From: RPQJ01 sp963706755
GTDB taxonomy: Bacteria > Pseudomonadota > Gammaproteobacteria > Steroidobacterales > Steroidobacteraceae
Assembly: GCA_963706755.1 (NCBI GenBank)
Contig: CAVPNH010000010.1
Location: forward strand, 1 to 64,000
Direction: 5' to 3'
Length of the DNA stretch: 64,000 nt
Every line of letters starts with the position of its first letter. Position 1 is the stretch's first letter. The notes below the pieces were generated by a model. The model saw only the letters and a list, made by a program, of their open reading frames with translations, had not been told where the DNA came from and ran no database searches. Of the stretch, positions 35,658 to 46,619 are shown one piece after another. Position numbers and translations under genes: made by a program.

Positions 35658-37207
35658 TCAGCCTTCCGACGACGGGCTCGGCGGGCTGGATGGACCGCCC
35701 GCGACCGGCGGATTGCCGCCGCCACCGCGCCGCCTGCGACGGCGCTTGCGCTCGCCGCTTCGCCGCCTTCGCCGCCGGACTGCGCGGCCGGTCTGGATTC
35801 GGAGGCCGCTGCGCCGGGAGTGACAGGTGGTGCCGTGGTCCGGCTGGCCGGACGGTCTGGAGGACGCTGTTCGTTTCGCCGGCTGTCGCGGGGAGGGCCG
35901 CGATGCCGGTCTCCGCGCCCGCCGCCGCCGCCGCCGCCGCTGCTGCGTCCGCGTCCGCCGCCGAAGCCGCCGCGTGCGCCACCCGGGCCGCCGGGGCCGC
36001 CGAAGCGGCGCCGTTCACGGGCCGGCACGGTGATGTCCGCCAGCAGTTCCTCGGCCACCGCCGCGCGCGGCAGGCTGCGGCCGATGTAGGCCTCGATGTC
36101 GGGCAGCGACTGGACGAAGTCCTCGCAACCCAGGCTGATCGCGTCGCCCTCGGCGCCCGCTCGCGCGGTGCGCCCGATGCGGTGCACGTAGTCCTCGGGG
36201 TCCTGCGGCATGTCGTAGTTGAAGACGTGGCTCACGTCCGGGACGTGCAGGCCGCGCGACGCGACGTCGGTGCCGATCAGGATCGCGAGCTCGCCGCTGT
36301 GGAAGTCGCGCAGCAGGCGCAGGCGCTTGGTCTGCGGCACGTCGCCGGAAATCGCCTGGGCGTTGAAGCCGTTGGCGCGCAGGAGCACTTCCAGTTCTTC
36401 TGCTCCACGTCTCGTGTTGACGAAGATCATCGTGCGGTGCGGGTCCATGGAGCGCAGCAGCCCGACCAGCAGGCGCGGCTTCTCGTCCATGGAGGGGAAG
36501 TAGATCACCTGGCGCACGAGGTCCACGGTCATCTTGTCGGGCTCGATGCGCACGAGCTCCGGGTCGTTCATGTGCTCGTAGGCGAGCTCGAGCACGCGCT
36601 GCGCGAGGGTGGCGGAGAACAGCATGTTCAAGCGCTGGTCCGGGGGAGGCAGGCGCCGCATGATGTAGCGGATGTCGGCGATGAAGCCGAGGTCGAACAT
36701 GCGGTCGGCCTCGTCGAGCACCAGCGCCTGCACCGAGCGCAGGTCGTAGACGTGCTGCTTGTAGAAGTCGATGAGGCGGCCCGGCGTGCCGATCAGGATG
36801 TCGACGCCTTCCTCGAGATCGCGGCGCTGCTTCTCGTAGTCGACGCCGCCGAAGGCGAGGCAGAGCTTCAGGCCCGTGTACTGGCCAAGGAGTTCGGCGT
36901 CGTGGTGGATCTGCACCGCGAGCTCGCGCGTCGGCGCGATGATGAGCGCAAGCGGGGCGTTGACCTTGCGGGTCGGCGGTACCTCTGCACGCAGCAGCCG
37001 CGAGTACAGGGCGACGAGGAAGGCCGCCGTCTTGCCGGTGCCCGTCTGCGCCTGGCCGGCCACGTCGAATCCCGCGAGGGCGCGCGGCAGCGTCTGGGCC
37101 TGGATCGGCGTGCAGCGCTCGAAGCCGGCGTCGGCGATGCCGCGGGCCAGCGACTCCGGCAGGTGCAGGTTGCTGAATGAGACGTCGGTCAGGTGTGCGT
37201 CGGCCAT
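35658..37207 (-). CDS. rhlB: DEAD-box RNA helicase RhlB, C-terminal frameshift
   Basis: The DEAD-box core is intact: A-Q-T-G-T-G-K-T at 53-60, P-T-R-E-L-A, V-L-D-E-A-D-R-M-F-D-L-G-F, S-A-T and H-R-I-G-R-T-A-R-A-G. After the Gly/Arg-rich linker the frame runs on, antisense through yrfG to 34967, which is implausible. Another frame carries a polybasic, glycine-rich end (R-R-S-G-E-R-K-R-R-R-R-R-R-G-G-G-G-N-P-P) stopping at 35658, just past yrfG. One missing base near 35770-35830 restores a 516-residue protein. RhlB unwinds RNA, in enterics within the degradosome. Divergent from trxA-rho, as usual. Confidence 0.85.
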
Positions 37208-37505
37208 CGGGTCTACATGTTGTGAAGAGTGGTCTTGCAAATTGGCGCAAAGCGGGGTCAAATACTCCGCAACCCGCGGCTAACAGTCCGCTCCCGCCAG
37301 AAGCGAAGCCGGCTCGCCGGGTCCATCGAGGACCGGCGCTTACGTCCGGTGCAGCGGGACTCCAGAACCCCAGGTACGGCCAGCAATCCCGTTAGTTTGC
37401 CTCACGCAGATCGCGCCGTCACTCGATAACTCCGGCGACAGACACAAAATCCCTTGAGCGACCCATCCATTCCAGCCAACGAAACACCAGCGGAGGTAGT
37501 CTCTG
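37208..37505. promoter_or_regulatory. Divergent rhlB / trxA-rho promoter region
   Basis: About 300 bases lie between the divergent starts and hold no convincing gene. The right end carries GGAGGT at 37493-37498, the ribosome binding site for trxA. I see no clear promoter hexamers or terminator; rho leaders are often autoregulated, but nothing here proves it. Confidence 0.4.
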
Positions 37506-37828
37506 GTGAGCCAGCAGATCATCCACGTCACCGACTCGAGCTTCGAGACGGACGTACTCAAGTCCCCGCACCCGGTACTCCTCGACTTCTGGGCCGAGTG
37601 GTGCGGCCCATGCAAGATGATCGCCCCGATCCTGGACGAGATCGCGACGGAGTACGCGGGCCGGGTGACCATCGCCAAGATGAACGTGGACGACAACCCG
37701 AAGACGCCGATGCGCTTCAGCGTCCGCGGCATCCCGACCCTAATTCTGTTCAAGAACGGCCAGGCCGAAGGCCAGAAGATCGGCGCGGTCCGCAAGGTGG
37801 ACGTCGCGGCTTTTCTGGACAGCAAACT

Positions 37829-37832
<4 letters not shown>
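37506..37832 (+). CDS. trxA: Thioredoxin
   Basis: The 108-residue protein is a canonical thioredoxin with W-C-G-P-C at residues 32-36, D-F-W-A-E, and the cis-Pro in G-I-P-T-L. GTG start at 37506 with GGAGGT eight bases upstream. It reduces protein disulfides in the cytoplasm. Upstream of rho in the same direction, as in E. coli; its stop overlaps a possible GTG start of rho. Confidence 0.95.
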
Positions 37833-39271
<1,439 letters not shown>

Positions 39272-39308
39272 GCCGCGGGCCGGTCGCGGCCGGCCGGGGA
39301 GCGGACGC

Positions 39309-40205
39309 CTGCACACGAATAACCTCCGGGGCATCGCCTCGATGCTGGTGGCCGTGGCCGTGTTCTCGGTCATGGACGCGCTGCTGAAGCTGCTGGCCGG
39401 CCACTACGAGCCGATGCAGGTCGCCTTCCTGCGCGGCGCAACCTCGATGCCGTTCGTGCTGCTGTCCGTGCTCCTGCGCGGACGTGCTGCGCGGCTGCGC
39501 ATCGTGAACCTCCGGCTGCACCTCTTCCGCGGCGCGCTGGCCGTGCTGATGCTCGGCAGCTTCGTGTTTGCGGTCCGCGAGTCCTCGCTCGCAACGACCT
39601 ACTCGATCTTCATGTGCGCGCCGCTCGTGGTCGCGGCGCTTTCGGCACCCATGCTCGGCGAGACCGTGGGCCGCGCCCAGTGGGCCGCGATCGCGGTCGG
39701 TCTCGCCGGCGTGCTGCTGATGCTCCGGCCATCGGGCGCCGACTGGGTGTCGGTCGGCAGCGTGGCGGCGGTGATGGCGGCTCTGTGCTACTCGCTCGCG
39801 GTCATCACGCTCCGCGTGCTGGCCCGGACCGACACGACCGAGAGCATGGTGTTCTGGTTTACCGTGATGATGGCCGTGGGGGCCGGGTTGCTGTCCATCC
39901 CGAACTGGCGACCGCTGCAGTACCCGGACTGGCCGCTGCTCGTGGGCCTCGGCGTGGCGGGTTCGCTCGGGCAGCACTTCATCACCGAGGCGTTCAGGAA
40001 TGCGCCCGTGTCGGTCGTGACGCCGCTCGAGTACACGGCCCTCGTGTGGGGCGTGGTGCTCGACTTCTCGATCTGGCACGTGCTGCCTGGCGTTGCCACG
40101 CTGCTCGGCGGCGCCATCGTCGTCGGCGCGGGGCTCTATGTCATTCGCCGCGAAGCGCGGCTGCGGCGCACGGCGCCGGCGCGCGCCACGCACGGCGGGT
40201 CTTGA
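39309..40205 (+). CDS. EamA/DMT-family transporter
   Basis: The protein has ten hydrophobic segments in two EamA repeats and ends with a basic tail. The first ATG (39342) cuts into the first helix, whereas the in-frame sequence before it reads (L)-H-T-N-N-L-R-G-I-A-S, a typical DMT N-terminus. The only initiator for it is a CTG at 39309, with GGGGAG at 39296-39301 seven bases upstream. I annotate from CTG; 39342 is the conventional alternative. Substrate unknown. It follows rho by 37 bases. Confidence 0.85.
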   Translation: MHTNNLRGIASMLVAVAVFSVMDALLKLLAGHYEPMQVAFLRGATSMPFVLLSVLLRGRAARLRIVNLRLHLFRGALAVLMLGSFVFAVRESSLATTYSIFMCAPLVVAALSAPMLGETVGRAQWAAIAVGLAGVLLMLRPSGADWVSVGSVAAVMAALCYSLAVITLRVLARTDTTESMVFWFTVMMAVGAGLLSIPNWRPLQYPDWPLLVGLGVAGSLGQHFITEAFRNAPVSVVTPLEYTALVWGVVLDFSIWHVLPGVATLLGGAIVVGAGLYVIRREARLRRTAPARATHGGS

Positions 40206-40217
40206 AGGAGCGTTTCT

Positions 40218-41018
40218 ATGACGGGTCTGGAAACACACTATTCGGCACGCGACATCGAGGCGCGAATCCTGGCCGCCATCCGTGCGGCCGGATTGAATCC
40301 CGAGCAACGCCTGTCGCCCGAGTCACTGGGAGCGCTCGACCATTTCCACACGGGCGGACTCGGCGCCTCGCTCGAATTGATGGAGCTGGCGAAGATCCGG
40401 GCCGAAGATCGCGTCCTCGATATCGGAGCCGGGCTGGGCGGCTCCGCACGGATGCTGGCGTCCGCGCGCGGCTGCCGCGTCGACTGCATCGAGCTTTCGT
40501 CCGATTACTGCGCCGGCGCGATGCTGCTGGATCGGCTGACCGGCCTCGGCGACCGGATCGGGGTGCACCAGGGCAGCGCTCTCGAGTTGCCCTTCCCCGA
40601 CGATTCCTTCGATGTCGCCTGGATGCAGAACGTCGGCATGAACATCGCGGACAAGCGGGCGCTCTATGTGGAGATCTGCCGGGTCCTCAAGCCGGGCGGC
40701 CGCTTTGCATTCCAGGAGATGGCCGCCGGCAAGGCCGCCACGTCCCATTTTCCGCTGCCGTGGGCCACCGACCCTTCCGACAGCTTCCTCGTTTCCGTCG
40801 AAGAGATGAACTCGCTTCTGGGCGAGCGTGGATTCGTCGCCGAATGCTTCGAGGACACCAGCGACGCTCACTTGAGCAGGACTTCCGCGCCCACCACGCC
40901 GGGACCGCTGACACTGGGTGTGTTCGTCGACAATCTCGGGGAGAAGGCCGGGAACGCGCGGCGCAGTCTCGAGGAGGGGCAGGTCCGGCTCGTAAGGGGT
41001 GTGTTCCGGGTGAAGTGA
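40218..41018 (+). CDS. SAM-dependent methyltransferase (sarcosine/dimethylglycine methyltransferase-like)
   Basis: The 266-residue protein has motif I V-L-D-I-G-A-G-L-G-G-S-A-R (about residues 75-87), the D-S-F-D-V-A-W motif and R-V-L-K-P-G-G. The G-A-G-L-G-G variant and the preceding D-H-F-H-T-G-G-L are reminiscent of glycine-betaine-pathway methyltransferases and related small-molecule enzymes. Assignment of substrate is tentative. It lies 12 bases after the DMT gene, so the two probably form an operon. Confidence 0.82.
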   Translation: MTGLETHYSARDIEARILAAIRAAGLNPEQRLSPESLGALDHFHTGGLGASLELMELAKIRAEDRVLDIGAGLGGSARMLASARGCRVDCIELSSDYCAGAMLLDRLTGLGDRIGVHQGSALELPFPDDSFDVAWMQNVGMNIADKRALYVEICRVLKPGGRFAFQEMAAGKAATSHFPLPWATDPSDSFLVSVEEMNSLLGERGFVAECFEDTSDAHLSRTSAPTTPGPLTLGVFVDNLGEKAGNARRSLEEGQVRLVRGVFRVK

Positions 41019-41060
41019 GCGTCGAACCCGGTCGTTGGGGTCCGGGACCAGGGCGACGGA

Positions 41061-42338
41061 CTACTCGCGGTCGATCGCGCGGTGGCCGATGTCGCGGCGG
41101 TACTGCATGCCGTCCCAGCAGATCGCGGCGGCGAGATCGTAGGCCTGACGCTGCGCGGTCTTCACTCCGTCGCCGAGTCCAACGGCGCAGAGCACGCGGC
41201 CGCCGTTCGTGACGACCGAGTCGCCCACGAGCTGCGTCGCGGCGTGGAACACCTTTCCGGGCAGCCTCGCTGCCGCATCGAGGCCGTGAATGACGTCGCC
41301 CTTGTGGACGGCGTCCGGGTAGCCGCCGGCGGCGAGCACGACGCCGACCGCGGCGCGCGGATCCCAGTCCACGCTCGCACCCGCGAGCCGTCCGTCGAGC
41401 GCCGCATCGCAGAGCTCCGTGATGTCGGAGCGCATGCGCGACAGGATCGGCTGCGTCTCCGGATCGCCGAGCCGGCAGTTGAACTCGAGCACTTTCGGCG
41501 TGCCGTCGGCGGCGATCATGAGGCCCGCGTACAGGAAGCCCACGTACGGCGTGTTCTCGGTGGCGAGCGCGCGCACCGTGGGCCACATCACCTCGCGCAT
41601 GGCGCGATCGTGCACTGCGGGCGTCACCACCGGCGCGGGCGAGTAGGCGCCCATGCCGCCGGTGTTGGGCCCCAGGTCGCCGTCGTCGCGGCGCTTGTGG
41701 TCCTGCGAGGTGGCGAGCGGCAGAACGTGGGTCCCGTCCACCATCGCGATGAAGCTCGCTTCCTCGCCCTCGAGGAACTCCTCGACGACGATGGTCGAGC
41801 CCGCGGCGCCGAAGCGCCCGGCGAACATCGCCTCGGCCGTCTCGACCGCCTCAGCCGTGGTTGCGCAGATCACCACGCCCTTGCCGGCGGCGAGGCCGTC
41901 GGCCTTGACCACGAGCGGCGCGCGCTGTGCGCAGACCCACGCGGCGTCGAAGCTCTCGCGCGTGAAGGTCGCATACGCCGCCGTCGGGATCGAGTGGCGC
42001 CTCAGGAATTCCTTCATGTAGGCCTTGGAGCCCTCGAGGCGCGCAGCCTCGCGGCTCGGGCCGAAGCAACGCAGGCCCGCGGCGGAGAATTCATCGGTGA
42101 CGCCCAGCACCAGCGGCCCCTCGGGCCCGACGATGGTGAGGTCGATCTTCTCCGCGAGCGCGAAGCGCAGCAGGCCCTTCAGGTCGTCCGCGGCGACGTC
42201 GACGTTCCGCACGCGCGGCTCGAGCGCCGTGCCCGCGTTGCCGGGTGCCACGAAGACCTGGGTGACGCGCGGCGACTGTGCGGCCTTCCACGCGAGCGCG
42301 TGCTCGCGGCCGCCGGAACCGATGATGAGAACCTTCAC
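41061..42338 (-). CDS. purD: Phosphoribosylamine-glycine ligase
   Basis: The 425-residue protein is full-length GARS: M-K-V-L-I-I-G-S-G-G-R-E-H-A-L-A at the N-terminus, the ATP-grasp core with V-K-A-D-G-L-A-A-G-K-G-V, and E-F-N-C-R-L-G-D-P-E-T-Q. It makes GAR in step two of purine synthesis. One base separates it from the purH stop upstream, as in the conserved purHD operon. Confidence 0.95.
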   Translation of the reverse strand: MKVLIIGSGGREHALAWKAAQSPRVTQVFVAPGNAGTALEPRVRNVDVAADDLKGLLRFALAEKIDLTIVGPEGPLVLGVTDEFSAAGLRCFGPSREAARLEGSKAYMKEFLRRHSIPTAAYATFTRESFDAAWVCAQRAPLVVKADGLAAGKGVVICATTAEAVETAEAMFAGRFGAAGSTIVVEEFLEGEEASFIAMVDGTHVLPLATSQDHKRRDDGDLGPNTGGMGAYSPAPVVTPAVHDRAMREVMWPTVRALATENTPYVGFLYAGLMIAADGTPKVLEFNCRLGDPETQPILSRMRSDITELCDAALDGRLAGASVDWDPRAAVGVVLAAGGYPDAVHKGDVIHGLDAAARLPGKVFHAATQLVGDSVVTNGGRVLCAVGLGDGVKTAQRQAYDLAAAICWDGMQYRRDIGHRAIDRE

Positions 42339-42339
42339 T

Positions 42340-43902
42340 TCAGTGCCTGAAGTGCCGCATCCCCGTGAACACCATCGCGATGCCGTGCTCGTCGGCGGCC
42401 GCGATGACCTCGGAGTCGCGCTTCGATCCGCCCGGCTGGATCACGGCGACGATGCCGTGCTCGGCCGCGGCATCGAGGCCGTCGCGGAACGGGAAGAACG
42501 CGTCGGACGCCATCACCGAGCCCGCGGGGTCGAGGCCCTCGTCGCGCGCCTTCATGGCCGCGATGCGGCTCGACACGACGCGGCTCATCTGGCCCGCGCC
42601 GATGCCCACGGTCATTCCGTCCTTCGCATAGATGATGGCGTTCGACTTCACGTACTTGCAGACCTGCCAGGCGAAGGTCAGGTCGTCGAGTTCGGCCGGC
42701 GTCGGCGCGCGCTTCGTGACGACCCGCAGTTCGCGCGTGGCGACCACGCCTTCGTCGCGCGTCTGTACGAGGAGACCGCCGTTGACGCTGCGGATCTCGA
42801 AACGCGAATTGCTCGCCGCGAGCCCGCCGGTGACGAGCAGGCGGACGTTTTCCTTGCGCGCGCAGGCCTCGCGGGCCTCTGCGTCGGCACCCGGCGCCAC
42901 GATGACCTCGACGAACTGCCGCTCGAGGATCACTCGGGCCGTGGCGCCGTCGATCGGCTGGTTGAAGGCGATGATGCCGCCGAACGCCGAGGTCGGGTCC
43001 GTCCTGAACGCGCGGTCGTACGCCTGGCCGATGTCCGTGCCGACGGCGACGCCGCAGGGATTCGCGTGCTTGACGATCACGCAGGCCGGCGCCGCGAACT
43101 GCCGGACGCACTCGAAGGCCGTGTCGGCGTCGGCGAGATTGTTGAAGGACAGCTCCTTGCCCTGCAGCTGCGAGGCCGAGCCGATCGACGCGCCCTGCGC
43201 GTCGGACGCGGCGTAGAAGGCCGCCTGCTGGTGCGGGTTCTCCCCGTAGCGCAGGTCGAGGCGCTTGCGGAACTGCAGGGCGAGGAGATCGGGAAAGCCG
43301 CCGTCCGAAGGGCGCACGGCCTGGCCGAGATACGAGCCGACCGCGGCGTCGTACTGCGCCGTGTGTGCGAACGCCTTGGCCGCGAGACGCAGGCGGGTCT
43401 CCGCCGAAACGCCGCCGCCGCCCCGGTCGATTTCCGCGAGCACCGACCCGTAGTCGAGCGGGTCCACGACGACGGTGACGCGATCGTGGTTCTTCGCCGA
43501 GGCGCGCACCATCGCCGGGCCGCCGACGTCGATGTTCTCGATCGCGTCCGCGAAGGTGCAGCCGGGCTTGGCGACCGTTGCCGCGAACGGATAGAGGTTC
43601 ACCGCGACGAGATCGATGGCCTCGATGCCGTGCTCCGCCATCACCGCGTCGTCCGTGCCGCGTCGGCCGAGGAGGCCGCCGTGGATGCGCGGGTGCAGGG
43701 TCTTCACGCGCCCGTCCATGATCTCGGGAAATCCCGTGACGGACGACACGTCGGTGACCTCGATGCCGTTGGCGCGCAGCAGGAAAGCCGTGCCGCCGGT
43801 CGAGAGGATGGCGACGCCGCGGTCGCGCAGAGCGCGCGCGAAGTCGAGCAGGCCTTCCTTGTTCGAGACGCTGAGGAGGGCGCGACGGATGGTGTTTTGC
43901 AC
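42340..43902 (-). CDS. purH: Bifunctional AICAR transformylase/IMP cyclohydrolase
   Basis: The 520-residue protein has the N-terminal IMP cyclohydrolase domain (A-L-L-S-V-S-N-K-E-G-L, S-T-G-G-T-A, K-T-L-H-P-R-I-H-G-G) and the C-terminal AICAR formyltransferase domain (R-Y-G-E-N-P-H-Q, K-H-A-N-P-C-G, S-D-A-F-F-P-F-R-D). It catalyses the last two steps of IMP synthesis. The GTG at 43902 (V-Q-N-T-I-R-R-A) is the best start; the open frame continues into the fis region without similarity. Confidence 0.95.
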   Translation of the reverse strand: MQNTIRRALLSVSNKEGLLDFARALRDRGVAILSTGGTAFLLRANGIEVTDVSSVTGFPEIMDGRVKTLHPRIHGGLLGRRGTDDAVMAEHGIEAIDLVAVNLYPFAATVAKPGCTFADAIENIDVGGPAMVRASAKNHDRVTVVVDPLDYGSVLAEIDRGGGGVSAETRLRLAAKAFAHTAQYDAAVGSYLGQAVRPSDGGFPDLLALQFRKRLDLRYGENPHQQAAFYAASDAQGASIGSASQLQGKELSFNNLADADTAFECVRQFAAPACVIVKHANPCGVAVGTDIGQAYDRAFRTDPTSAFGGIIAFNQPIDGATARVILERQFVEVIVAPGADAEAREACARKENVRLLVTGGLAASNSRFEIRSVNGGLLVQTRDEGVVATRELRVVTKRAPTPAELDDLTFAWQVCKYVKSNAIIYAKDGMTVGIGAGQMSRVVSSRIAAMKARDEGLDPAGSVMASDAFFPFRDGLDAAAEHGIVAVIQPGGSKRDSEVIAAADEHGIAMVFTGMRHFRH

Positions 43903-43928
43903 GACGAGGACCCGATCGACCGAGGGGC

Positions 43929-44225
43929 TCAGGCGGAGATGCCGTAGGTGCGGAGCTTCTTGCGCAGCGTGCCCCGGTTGATGCCGAGGACCTCGGCTGC
44001 GCGGCTCTGGTTGCCTTCGGAGTAGTCGAGCACCGCGCGGAACAGCGGCTCCTCGACCTCGCGCATCACGAGGTCGTAGAGGTGCCCCGGCGCGTGGCCG
44101 TTCAGGCTCGTGAAGTAGCTGTCGAGCGCCTGCTCCGTCATCGATCGCAGCGGGATGCTGCGTCCCGCGGGGTTCGAAGCGGGCCTCGATTCCCTGCGGC
44201 TCCTGGTCTTTCTGCGCGGCGGCAT
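43929..44225 (-). CDS. fis: Fis family DNA-binding protein
   Basis: The 98-residue protein ends in the Fis helix-turn-helix (N-Q-S-R-A-A-E-V-L-G-I-N-R-G-T-L-R-K-K-L). A basic N-terminal extension precedes the usual core; a shorter start at the second Met (M-T-E-Q-A-L-D-S-Y) is possible. Fis is a nucleoid-associated DNA-bending protein. It sits between dusB and purH, the arrangement seen in Pseudomonas. Confidence 0.93.
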   Translation of the reverse strand: MPPRRKTRSRRESRPASNPAGRSIPLRSMTEQALDSYFTSLNGHAPGHLYDLVMREVEEPLFRAVLDYSEGNQSRAAEVLGINRGTLRKKLRTYGISA

Positions 44226-44261
44226 TGTCTCCGTCCTCGATGTCCCGATCGACGTTCCAGC

Positions 44262-45251
44262 TCAGGCCGCCTCGGCCTGGCATCCGGCGTCGAAGAATTC
44301 ACGCACCGCGGCGAGCTGACCCTCTGCCGAGTCCAGCCGCATGACGCATTGCCGGAACACCTGCGCGTGCGGGCGATCCCGGCAATACCAGCCGATGTGC
44401 TTGCGCGCGATCCTGACCCCCGCCTCCACGCCGTAGAAGGCGTACAAATCGCGCAAGTGAGTCGCGATGATATCACGCGTCTCCGCGCCGGAAGGCTCGG
44501 CCGGCACGGGTTTTCCCGCCAGCAGCGCCTCGACTTCGCGGAAGATCCACGGCCGTCCCTGCGCCGCGCGGCCGATCATGACGCCGTCCGCACCGGTGGC
44601 GCGGATGATCTCGGCGGCCTTGGCGCCCGAGTCGATGTCGCCGTTGGCGATCACCGGGATGCGCACGGCCTGCTTGATCGCGGCGATGGTCTCGTACTCC
44701 GCATCGCCCTCGAACCGGCAGGCACGGCTGCGGCCGTGCACGGCCAGCAACTGCACGCCGGCCGACTCCGCGATCCGCGCGATGGCGACGCCATTGCGCC
44801 GTTCGCGGCTCCATCCGGTGCGGATCTTGAGCGTTACCGGCACGCCGGCGGCCCGGACCGTCGCGTCGAGGATCGCGCCGACCAGCGCCTCGTCGCGCAG
44901 CAGCGCGGAGCCCGCGTCCCTGTTGCAGACTTTCTTCGCCGGGCAGCCCATGTTGATGTCGATGATCTGCGCGCCGGCGTCCACGTTGCGGCGCGCGGCG
45001 TCGGCCATCGTCCCGGGGTCGCCGCCCGCGATCTGGACGACGCGCGGCTCGGCCTCCCCGGAGTGATCGCGCCGGCGGCGGGACTCTTCCGTGCTCCAGA
45101 GCCGCGGATCGGCGGAGATCATCTCGCCGGCCGCGAGGGCCGCGCCCATGCGCCGACAGAGTCTGCGGAAGGGCAGGTCGGTGACCCCTGCCATCGGGGC
45201 GAGGAAGGTGCGGCCGCCCAACCGATATGGGCCGATGCTGATGACGTCCAT
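44262..45251 (-). CDS. dusB: tRNA-dihydrouridine synthase B
   Basis: The 329-residue TIM-barrel flavoprotein begins I-G-P-Y-R-L-G-G-R-T-F-L-A-P-M-A-G-V-T-D and has the Dus signature with catalytic Cys in N-M-G-C-P-A-K-K-V-C-N, and V-H-G-R-S for tRNA contact. It reduces uridine in the tRNA D-loop with NADPH. It is directly upstream of fis, the classic dusB-fis operon. Confidence 0.94.
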   Translation of the reverse strand: MDVISIGPYRLGGRTFLAPMAGVTDLPFRRLCRRMGAALAAGEMISADPRLWSTEESRRRRDHSGEAEPRVVQIAGGDPGTMADAARRNVDAGAQIIDINMGCPAKKVCNRDAGSALLRDEALVGAILDATVRAAGVPVTLKIRTGWSRERRNGVAIARIAESAGVQLLAVHGRSRACRFEGDAEYETIAAIKQAVRIPVIANGDIDSGAKAAEIIRATGADGVMIGRAAQGRPWIFREVEALLAGKPVPAEPSGAETRDIIATHLRDLYAFYGVEAGVRIARKHIGWYCRDRPHAQVFRQCVMRLDSAEGQLAAVREFFDAGCQAEAA

Positions 45252-45254
45252 GGT

Positions 45255-46598
45255 TCAGCCCGGGTCCTGGGCGCAGCGGAGGATCCGGGGGGACTCGCGC
45301 AGGCAGACGTCGAGCTGGTAGCCGACCGCGTGGAGGCCCGGATCGACGATCACGAGTTCGGCCTCCGTGCTGGCGCCGGGACCGAGGAGCCGCGGAGCCT
45401 CCGCGGGGTTTTTCAGGTACTCGGCGGGCTCGAAGTCGCGTACGGCGATCGAGTCCCCGAAGCGATCGTCGAGTTCCATGCGGAGCACCGGGTGCGGCTG
45501 CGCAAAGTCCGCGCGGTTCGTGAGGCTCGCGCGCACGGTCAGGCGGCCGGTCGTGTCGGGGCCGCTGTTGCTGCCCCATTGCCGCAACTCGAACGCTTCG
45601 AGGTCCCAGTTGGGCGAGAGCGGCCAGCCGATGCGGGCGTAGAGGTCCTTGAGCAGGGGGCCGATCTGCGGGCGTCGCACCAGATCCTGCCGATACTGGT
45701 GCGTGATCTGCGCGAGCAGGACGAGCGCGAGCAGCAGTCCACCGATCGACCATCCGAGCGACGCGCGGCTCGGACGCATCCGCACGGGACCCGGTGCGAG
45801 TGCTTCCGCCAGCACAGGCCCCGCGCCGGGCTCCGCATCGAGCTCGGCTTCTGGCGCGGCCTCGAGTGCGGGTGCCGGCGCGGGTGCCGGTGGCGCCTCG
45901 GTCGCGAATGACGTAGCCGGGGCATCCGGGGCGGGCGCCTCGAACTCGACGGCCGCGCGCGGCACGTCGTCGTCTTCCGGGTACGCCGAATCCGGGACGT
46001 CACGCAGAATCTCAAATTCGTCGGTCGGGTCTTCGTCGGCCGCGTGCTCGTCGGCCAGGCCTTCTGCGGTCGCTGCTTCCTCAGTCGGGCCCCGGTCGAG
46101 CAGGGATTCGCCGGGCGGGCGTTCCTCGGGAGGATTCCGGTCATCCAGGCGCTCTTCGAACTCGATGCCGAGGATGGCCTCGATGTTGATGCGCTCGCCC
46201 TCGAGCGTGATGTCCTCGAAGGGCCCGCTCGCGCTTTCCACCACCATCGGGAGCGCGGCGCCTAACGCGTTCGACTCCGAGGCCTTCGCTGCGTGCCCGG
46301 CCGCGACGGGGCCCTCTGGCCAGTTGCCCGCGTCGACGAAGACCGCCTCGATGTCGTCCGCAGTGAAGTGAAACTCGACGCCGGAGACGGGCCCCGGAGA
46401 CGTCTCGAGATCGGCGGCCCCCCTTGGCACAGGCCCCTCGACGGCGTAGCCGAGCGAGGGCGGCACGGTGTCGCTCAACCGGGCAAGGGCGTTGAACGCG
46501 CTGCCGCAGCGCCCGCAGCGCACGGTGCCGCCAGCCGCGCTCAAGTCGCCGGCACCGACGCGGAAGCGCGCGTTGCATTCAGGGCACTGCGTGTACAT
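45255..46598 (-). CDS. DUF3426 zinc-ribbon membrane protein
   Basis: The 447-residue protein has an N-terminal zinc ribbon (C-P-E-C at 5-8, C-G-R-C at 28-31; MJ0042 type), a long acidic, low-complexity middle (about 100-280, rich in Glu/Pro/Ala), one membrane helix (S-I-G-G-L-L-L-A-L-V-L-L-A-Q-I) and a C-terminal DUF3426 beta domain. Function unknown. It lies 3 bases upstream of dusB and downstream of prmA, its conserved position in Pseudomonas. Confidence 0.88.
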   Translation of the reverse strand: MYTQCPECNARFRVGAGDLSAAGGTVRCGRCGSAFNALARLSDTVPPSLGYAVEGPVPRGAADLETSPGPVSGVEFHFTADDIEAVFVDAGNWPEGPVAAGHAAKASESNALGAALPMVVESASGPFEDITLEGERINIEAILGIEFEERLDDRNPPEERPPGESLLDRGPTEEAATAEGLADEHAADEDPTDEFEILRDVPDSAYPEDDDVPRAAVEFEAPAPDAPATSFATEAPPAPAPAPALEAAPEAELDAEPGAGPVLAEALAPGPVRMRPSRASLGWSIGGLLLALVLLAQITHQYRQDLVRRPQIGPLLKDLYARIGWPLSPNWDLEAFELRQWGSNSGPDTTGRLTVRASLTNRADFAQPHPVLRMELDDRFGDSIAVRDFEPAEYLKNPAEAPRLLGPGASTEAELVIVDPGLHAVGYQLDVCLRESPRILRCAQDPG

Positions 46599-46619
46599 GA
46601 GCCGGCCTAGGTTCTCTTT

